Shown here piece by piece: positions 32,201 to 41,200 of a DNA stretch of 64,000 nt. The stretch's first letter is position 1, and every line of letters starts with the position of its first letter. The notes under the pieces were generated by a model. That model saw only the letters and a list, made by a program, of their open reading frames with translations. It was not told the origin of the DNA and ran no database searches. The position numbers were made by a program, and so were the translations under genes. The DNA is from Pseudoselenomonas ruminantium. GTDB taxonomy: Bacteria; Bacillota; Negativicutes; Selenomonadales; Selenomonadaceae. The stretch is taken from assembly GCF_900142515.1 (NCBI RefSeq), contig NZ_FRBC01000002.1, forward strand, positions 62,001 to 126,000, given 5' to 3'.

Positions 32201-35200
32201 GCTGATTGTCATATGGCTTGCAGGCTTGTAGCCATTGCGCTTACCCATCACCCACGGAGTTGTGGCAGAATCGCCGGGTTTATAGACCCGATGCATGGTA
32301 CTCGTACTCTCGTCAATCCCAAAGTTGCCCCAGAGATCAGTGATTCGTATGAAGCCTTCCCGGTCATTGTTCGTGATGCGTCCCATATAGAGGTCGGCCG
32401 AGGCGCCACTGGTATCAATATTGATGTCCGCCACACCGTCCGCCACAATAATGCGCCCACCGCCGGTGCTGGCTATACGCCCCCGGATGTCTACACGCCC
32501 GCCACGCACATCAATGTCATCGGTCAGCAGGTGTCCTGTGGCAGGATTGTAATAAATCGGTACGGCATAGTCATACATCTTCGTCGTGTCGTTCCAGATC
32601 ATTCCCTTCTGCCCCACCTGATACCTGCTGTTGCCAATCACATCATCATCGGCCATTTTGTACCCGCTGGCTGAGGCGGCGACTTTTTGAATATCGCTGC
32701 TGCTAACGCTGTTCCTGTAGTTCGTATATCCGCTCTGAATCAGGCCGTTGATATTCACATCTTTGGCATTGATGGAGATATTTCCCCCGGAGATAATGCC
32801 TTTTTTCTCCGATTCATCCGTGTAGGCAACCTCGGAACTGCTAAGATTGGCTCCATTTTTCACCCAATTCAGATAGTCATTATAGTTGGTGAAAAATTTC
32901 GAACCGCTACTATTGTCAGCCTTATTATACTGACTGGTCAACCATTTCAAAAAAGCAACAACGTCGAGGTTATAATTCGGTATGTTAAGCCAGCCGGATT
33001 TAGCAAAATCTAAGGTGATAAAGGCCTGAATCTTATCCGCTGTTTTTTGGTCGAACATGTATTTGGCAATGGGATCGCCACCCACGTTTACGAAACCATC
33101 GGGCTGGGACAGATAGACACCGCCCTTATCGGCATTGATGGAGATGGTTTTGCCATTCACCGAGCCATTGATGACAAGGTCATAGTTTTGGTTGGTGAGG
33201 TTGACGGCGCCGGAGTCGTTATCCACATTGCCGGAGATGGAAATACTCGGCCGGGAAATCTTATCCTTGTCCTCCTTGCCCGTAGATTTGATATTGATGG
33301 CAGATTCACCGGAAGCATCTTTAAGGATTTGGTCATTCTGGTAAATCCTGCCGCCACCATCTTCAATCTTCACATCATTCAGCAACATATAGGCGTTGCC
33401 GCTGTTGGTGATGTTGATATGGGCCGAGCCATTGGCCACAATATTCTTGTCGCCGGAAAGCGTCGCGGCGTTTACGAAGACATTGCCGCCGGATACATTG
33501 ATGTTTGGCAGTTCAAGCCCTGCCATGGGAATTTCCCGCAGGATGGCCTTGTTCCCCTGAGAATCCTTGTAAAGGAAGTTCTCTTGTTCCATGGCGGACA
33601 GGACGTTATTCAGTTCGTCTTCCAACAGCTTGTACTCGGTGCTGTCCGGGTTATAATCCGTCATGGCATAGCGCAGTTCGTCATAACGGTCAATATAGGG
33701 ATTTTTCTTCGTGATGGACTTGATGGCACTTGACGTGTCAAACCAGCCCTGCTTTGCCGTCACCTTCACGCCGCTGGTATCAAGCTCGTTATTGCTATTG
33801 AGCTTGAAGTCCCCCGTGATGTCAATATCCAGCTGGTTATGGGTGCCGGCCGTAACCTTCCCCTGCACATCCACCTTGGCGGTCTTGTTCTGGGAAACCT
33901 CATTGTCCCCCAGAGCCGTAGAGGTGAGACGGCGCTTGCCGGTCTCCCCCTGCCCCCAGATTTTGAACTGACGAGCCGATTCCTCGATATAGGAAGTGCC
34001 CTCATCAGCCCGCAGATAAGTATGGCGAATGGAGGTGGTATTGGCACCACTGCCCACCGTCACGCCCCTATCAAGAGTCAGCGTCTCATTGATGGTAGGC
34101 GAAGTCTCAGCGGGTATAAAGGTGGCATTATGGGCATTGGCATAAGTCAAAAGACGCAGGTTGGAGGGAGTCTTGTTTTCATCGGCCCCTGCGAGCAGCA
34201 TCAGGTCATGGCCGCTGGCCAGTTTCGAGCTGCCGGTAATGTCAACCTTGTCCCGACGGGTGAGCTTGTTGGTGTTCTTCACCGTGGTAACGCCAGCAGC
34301 GCCGCCTTCGTCCACGGATTCTGCTTCCAGGTCATGGTCAATATCGCTGGTGGCAGCCAGGGAAATATCGCCGTTTTCCGTGGAGAGGTTGGCATTTTTC
34401 ACCGTAACCCGGTCGGTAAAGGACGTATCGCTGTCACTGCTTCCCACCAGGATCTGGACAACACCTGCCCCTTCCACATTGTTCTTGCTTACAATCTTGC
34501 TGTCGGTCTTGGCCTGCGCCCGCAGGGAGGATTCATCCAGCCCCTTGAGGGTGCCGCCGGTGATATTCACATCGGCAGTGGCATTGATGGTATTCTTCAC
34601 GGCAGAATCACTGCCCGTGACGCCGCCATAGCTGCCGGCCTTCTGGGTATCCTTGTAGTCAATATTGTTGTCGGCATTGTAGCCCTGGATGAAATTCGTC
34701 CTGATATTGGCATTATTCACATTGATGGCCGTGGTGTGGGTAGCCGTATTGGTGATGCCTACGCCGCTGCCGCCGGCAATGGCTGCCCTTGTAGCATCGG
34801 TGGTAAAGTCATGCTTATCCGTAAGTTCCGCTCCTGCCGCAAAGAGGGATGCGTTCCAGTTGCCGCTTACATTGGTCTTGGTATTGGTGGTCAGGCTGTT
34901 TTCCAGTTTGGCGGCATAGGGGGAGATGTCCACTGCGGCACCGCCATCCCCGTCAGCTCTGGCCGTATTGTCCTCGGAAGCCGTGCTAAGGAGCAGGGCG
35001 ATTTGCAGCTGCTTGTCATTGGTGCCATTGGCATTGATGGCAGAATTCAGCACGCTGTCGCTCTTGGCCACATTGGTGCCGGAAGCCACCAGTCCGGCAG
35101 CGCTGACACCAGCAGCCTTGATATCCTTGGTCACATTGGTATTGCTCATGGCCATCAGAATGCCACGTTCCTGAACATTTACTTTACCAAGGTTAATCTG

Positions 35201-38200
35201 AGAATTGCCATAAGCATCTGCCCGGCCGGTATTGACCTGGGCCGCCACATAACCGGAGATGCCCAGGCCTTTCATGTCGGTGGTAAGACCGATTTCGTTC
35301 TGGGCGAGGATTTCCGTCTCATCGGCCAAAAGGCTGGTGCCATCGCCGATATCCACGGTGCTCTTCACCGGTGCAGACTTCGTCCCGGCAGAGGAATCCG
35401 CCACCGTTACGGCACCGCTGACCAACAGGGAAGCGGCGGCAGACTTGGTCTCCGTTTTTACATTTGGGGAGTTCAGGGCAGTAATGCCGATGGTGCCTGC
35501 ACTCAGGCTGTTGGCATTCTTGTTTTTTGCTGTATTCAGGGTTACTGCCGTCTCGCTGGCGTCATGAGCCGTGGCAGAGATCCCCGTACCGGCTACACCA
35601 ATAGCAGCGGAAACAGCCTGGGTGGTTACCTCAGCGGTTTTCTGGCCATCCTTTTCCGGCCCACGGGAAGCGGCCACCAGCAGCGAATCTTCAGCTTTCA
35701 TGGTGTTGCCGCCCTGCAGCGCCACGGATACCTTGCCCTTGTTTTCCACCTCGCCAATCAGGACATTCACGGAACCGGCTATGGCCCCGGAAGCACCCAA
35801 AGCGTCAATCTTGGCACGGCTTTCATCACCGGCAACTACCGCGATATTTTTGGCATTCATCGTATTGCCGGAAAGCTGCAGATCCGTAAGGCCACCCTTG
35901 CTGACCTTGCCATAGGCTCCGGACAGGGCCAGCGTGCCGCTGAGGGAACCCTGCTTGACTTCCAGCTCGGAAAGACCGCCCTGATAGGAGGCAATGGTAA
36001 TATCACCGGAATTGGCCGTTATGGCAGAGTTACGCACTTCCCCTACGGAGTTGCCTGCCACATCCAGCACAGCTACTGTGCCGCTGATGGCCGCACTGCC
36101 CCCTGCGGTAGCCACTACGCTCTTCATCTCGGCATTGGTCTTGGCGTCTGCCTCAAGGGTCACATCCCCAGCAGAATCCAGAGTGCTGCCCATAACCGTA
36201 AGGCCGGAGGCAGAATCCTTCTTCTTTGCTGTCATGGTCACGGTGTCACGGGTATTGGTGATATTTTTCCCGTCACTATCCACCACGCCATGGGATTCTT
36301 CTTTCGAGAGGTTGCCAGCCTTCATCGCATCGTTTATATCCGTAAAGACATTGCTGACGTTCATCTTGGTCTTGCCGTCACCGGCATCATAGGTTGAGGA
36401 AATATCCTTGCCCACATTGGTCACCATGACATTGAGGCCCATGGCAGAGCCGCCTACGGAGGCATTGCCCGCAGTCTGCCAGATGTCCTTGTTGTCGCTG
36501 GCTCCGGCATTGATGGCTCCGGCGTAGACTTTGCTGTTTTCGATATTCACATTGGTGGTGCTGTCCAGCTTGTTGACGGAAACGCCCACGCCTACACCGG
36601 CTGCCCCGGCGGAGCCCACACCGGCCTTCTGGTCGAGGATCAGCTGGTTATTGGCGGTGATATTGGCATTCTTCGCCCGTTTGCTGCTCGTGCCAATGGT
36701 GCTGTTTTTGAGCTGAGCCTTGGCGGTGCTGTTCGCTTCCGAAACGCCGATGGAACCGGCCAGACCTGCGCCGATACCGGCCAGACCTACCCCCACTTCC
36801 GTGTAGTTGACCTTCATCTCATTATTGGCTTTGACATTCAGGTCACCCTTCTTGTTGGCAGCATATTCCACATGGATGTTTTCTGCCGTAGCTTCGGTAG
36901 TGCCCGTATCCGACACATAGCCCACGGCAATGCTCAGGCCTGCGCCAATGCCTGCGCCAGTGAACACCGTACCGATAAGATGGGAACGTGAAAGATGATC
37001 TGCCGTCAGGGAAATATTGCCGGCATTCTTGATGTTCACATTCTTGAGGAAGGCATTGGTGGTGCCATCCAGCAGAGTCACGCCAGAGGCGGCGTTGACC
37101 GCTGCCCCCTCACCGGCAAAGGAAGCGCCGGCAGCAAAGGAACCTACGCCCTGACGAGATTTGGCTTCGATATTGACATCATTGGCATACAAATCGTATT
37201 TAGCGGAGGGGCCAATCAGGGAGGCTTCCGTGGTGCGGGTAATCTTATTGGTGTCAGAACCAAGGCCCACAGCGCCCCCTTCCATGGCGATGTTCACCGT
37301 ACCCACGCCCCCTGCACTATTGGCATAGTCGTGGGCAATGACATTCACATTGCTCTTATTGGCGGAAGCATTATTTATCTTGGCATCCGTAATGCGAGCC
37401 TTGGTGGAGCCGCCAATCAGGTTCACATCCACCGTGCCATTTACGGCCGCACCTGTACCCGTGCCGCCGGCATTCACCAGGAAGGATTTCATGGTATGGG
37501 TGCCGGAGGCATCCACCAGTAAGCCCGTGTAGCTCTTGGCCGTGCGGGCATCCTTCAGGCTATCGGAGGATTTGAAGAGATCCTGATCCGCATATTTGTC
37601 GAGGATAGCGTCATCGCTGACGGTATCCTTGACAGAATGGGTTGCATCCCCTGTGGATTTAATGACCGTATTTGCCCCTTCAACAGCCGCTTCCGTCTCA
37701 CTGTCAATCTCGTTGACGCTGACAGAAGCCCCGATGGCTGCCCCCTGAGAAGAAACAGAGAGTGCCCCTACATAGTTGGCAATCTTCTCATCGCTGATGG
37801 CCGTGATAGCCGGGGACTTGGCGCTGATATTGGCACCATTGTTGACGAGGGCCTTGGTCTCCGTGTCGATCAGGTTCACGGTGGCCGAACCGGCCAGGCC
37901 CAGACCGCTGCCGTAATTTACGCCGCCGCCTACGCCTACCGTGGTGATGTCTGCATGGCTGGCTGCGCCCAGGTCAAAATCATTGCCGGTGAAGCTGCCG
38001 CCGGAGAATTTGGCCGTGGTATGGGTTTCGTCACGGGTGACGCCCACGCCTACGCCAATGGCTGCGGACTCGCCCACTGCGGCCACGGCGGCATTGGTGC
38101 TGAAATCATCATCGGTGCTGGCCTTGACGGAAATGTTGCCCGTAGAGTTCTTGACATTCGTATTGACCACTTGGGCAGTCACATCGGCAGACTTCAGCCC

Positions 38201-41200
38201 TACGGCGGCGGCGCCGTTCACTGCCGGGGAACCGTTGGCCAGCCCCACGCCAAAGCCAATGGTGGTCAGGCCGGAGTTATCCGTAGCCGTGACACTTATC
38301 TTGGAGGTATTATGGTCAATGGTGGTGCCACTGATCGTGGCGCTGTTGACCTGACGGTCCGTATCGCCAATGGCATTATAAGCCACAGCACCGCCAATGG
38401 CCGTACCCTGGGACAGGGTAAAGCCGCCGGCTACCGCCAGTTTCTTCGTATCGTCTTCGGAGGCAACGGAAATGCTCGTGGCATTCTTCACCGTGCCGCC
38501 GGAAAGTTCTGCCTTGATATCATCCGCACCGCTGTTTACCGCTACGGCACCATTGGCGGCCAGCTTCTCCCGGGAAGCGGCCACACCTGCGGTCACAGCA
38601 TAAACCCGGCCTTCATTCTGGGCACCAATGGCAATGGTTTTCGCCGTATTATCTGCAAACTGCGAATTCTGCACATAAGCGCCGGTGGTGTTTTCCAGAC
38701 GGTTGTAAGCCCCAGCCAGCCCCGTGGCCACATTGCCCACGGAGACCTGGCCTGCCACATTGATATCCTTAGCGGCGGTGCTGGCGTTAACGATATTGCC
38801 GACCATATTCTTGATATTGGAGCCGCTGATTTCAGCCCGCACATCATTGCTGTCGGTCTGCCAGCTGAAGGAGCCTGCCCCGCCAAAGCCGTCAGAAGTG
38901 CCGCTGCCCCCGGCGGCTGCACCGATGGCCAGCGTCTTGCTGTCGGCCTTGACATTGAGCATACCGCTGCCGGTGATGTCGCTGCCATTTTTGATGGCCG
39001 CCGTAAAGTCATTGTCCACTTCGCTGATGGAAAGGGCTGCATCCACGGAGGCGGAGCCGCTTTCCCCCACAGAGGCCGCAACAGACAGAGCTGCCCCGAC
39101 GATGACATTGCCACCCTCAGAGGAGATATTGGCCTTGCCTTCGTCATCCAGGGCATCCTCAATGGCTTTTGCATAGGATGTGCCATCGGCATCCAGACCC
39201 CTATCCTTGATATAAGTATCGTATTGCTTGGAAACATCCTTGGTGTCCCGGGCATCCACCGTCACATTTTTGGCCGTGATCTTGGTGCCGTCCAGGACAG
39301 CATTGGCCGTATTCTTCAGGCTGTTATAGGCAACAGCGCCCTCAAAGCCATAGGACTTGGCACCGCTGCCGGAGGAAGCGGCCACAGCCAGGCCCACTGC
39401 GCCCCCTACTTCGGTAATGCCGGTGCTGACCGTATTGGTAAGATTCCCCATCAGGGCATAGTTTCCCCCGGTAATCAGGGCATCCAGATTGTTGTCGATA
39501 CGGTTGTAGACCACACTGCCCCCTACTGCGGCGCTCTTGGATTTGCCGGAGGCAATGGAGGCATTGACGCCGCCGGTTACTAAAGTGTCCGAATCCGTCA
39601 CGGTATTCGTGACGCTGGCGGCAGTTGCCGTGTTGTTCAAAAGTTCTGCTTTCACAGTATTGTCAATATCCGCCACAGAGACAGAAGCCGCCCCTGTATA
39701 GCTGGAGCCGCCGGCTGCCGCCCCGGAAGTGGCCACAGCCAGGCCAAGGCCTGCCGAGACCACGGCACCGCTGCGCTCTGCCTCATTGGTAATGTCAGCA
39801 GCATTCGTGATCTTGCTGTTGCGGATAGCGGAAACCGTATCGATGTCCAGATCAGACCAGCCCACAGAACCTGCCACACCCACATTGGTGCTGTTCTCGT
39901 TCTGGCCACCCAGCTTGCGGGTATTGAAGGTCAGGCCTGCGGCTCCGGCCCAGGCCCCGGTAAAGCCGGAATCTGTAGCAGAAAGCGCAATATTACGGTC
40001 GCCACTTCCCAGAGTGATGGTTGCCCCGTCAATAATGGTATGGGTAGTCCTGTCCAGCAGGTTGATGGCCACACTGCCGGCACCGGCCACGCTGATATCG
40101 GAAAGCTTCTTGTTGGCGGTGGGGTTCTTGGTCACGTTGTCCGTCTTGAGTTTCTTGTTTTCCTTGATGTCTGCGGCCTTTTTGACAATATCCGGCACGA
40201 TGGAGTTGAGTTTGTCATTGGCCGAACGCCAGACGTTCATCACCTTGTTCTTGCTGTTGGTGATTTTGGCCGTGAGCTTGCCCATTTTCCCTGCTTCGTC
40301 ATCATCGGAAGCTGCGGCAATGCCGCCGGCTACGGCCACGGAGTTGATCTTGCCATCCAGATTGGTAGTTGCTTTCAGACTGCCCGCATTAATCGTAGCC
40401 TTGCCCACGTTGACAATGCTGTTCACTTCCATATCGTTCAAGGCCAAAGATGCCCCTACCCCTGTAGCGGCACCAAAGCCGAAGGAACCGGCAATATTCA
40501 TGAGGTTGGCGGTGTTGTTGCCGGTGATATCCATGGCGCCAGTGGATTTGAGCGCAGTATTCCCGGCAATATCCACTTTAGCCGTATTATCTCCCATGAC
40601 ATAGGTGATCATGCCCTTGACGCCGCTATCGCCGCCCATACTGGCCCCCGTGGCCAGATCCACATGGGTGGTGGTGCTGTCAGCGTTCACGGACAAGGTA
40701 TTTCCTGCAAGCGCCGAGCCTTCTGCTACGGTGACTTCGGCATTGCGGTCAGGCTTGAAGAAGGAGACCACGCCACCAACGGCATTCTGGTCGCCGGTCT
40801 GCAAACCTAAGTTGCCGTTCAGGGAGGTATCGGCACGTTCCAGCCCGGCCTTGATGGTGGTTGCGCCCGTACCTTTGATATCCGCATACTTGCCCAGGCT
40901 AACCTTGGCGCTGTCATCCGTCAGGGCCACGTCCACAGCACCGGCAATAGCCAGCTTCGCATTATCCTTGGACAGGTCACGGGTGGGATTGTAGGAAGGA
41001 TTCTTGTCGCTGCCGCCTTCCGTTGCCGAGGAAACGGAGAAATTGGCATAGTTCTCCAGCTTCAGGAAGGCCGTAACCTTCGAGGCGATGGAGGTGTAGG
41101 CAGAGGGGTATTTTTTCAGGGCGTCCAGCACGGCCATGGCTGCAGGCGCAATATCCCCCACCGTGGCCGCATCCGTCCGGTAATTGTTGAACACCAGGAC

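Noticed and set aside
33839..36397. Plus-strand 852-codon open frame opposite tpsA, and several others of 290-730 codons there
   Set aside because: They are antisense shadows of the GC-rich, repeat-rich tpsA gene. They have no ribosome binding sites or recognisable domains, and tpsA has a clear signal peptide and TPS domain.
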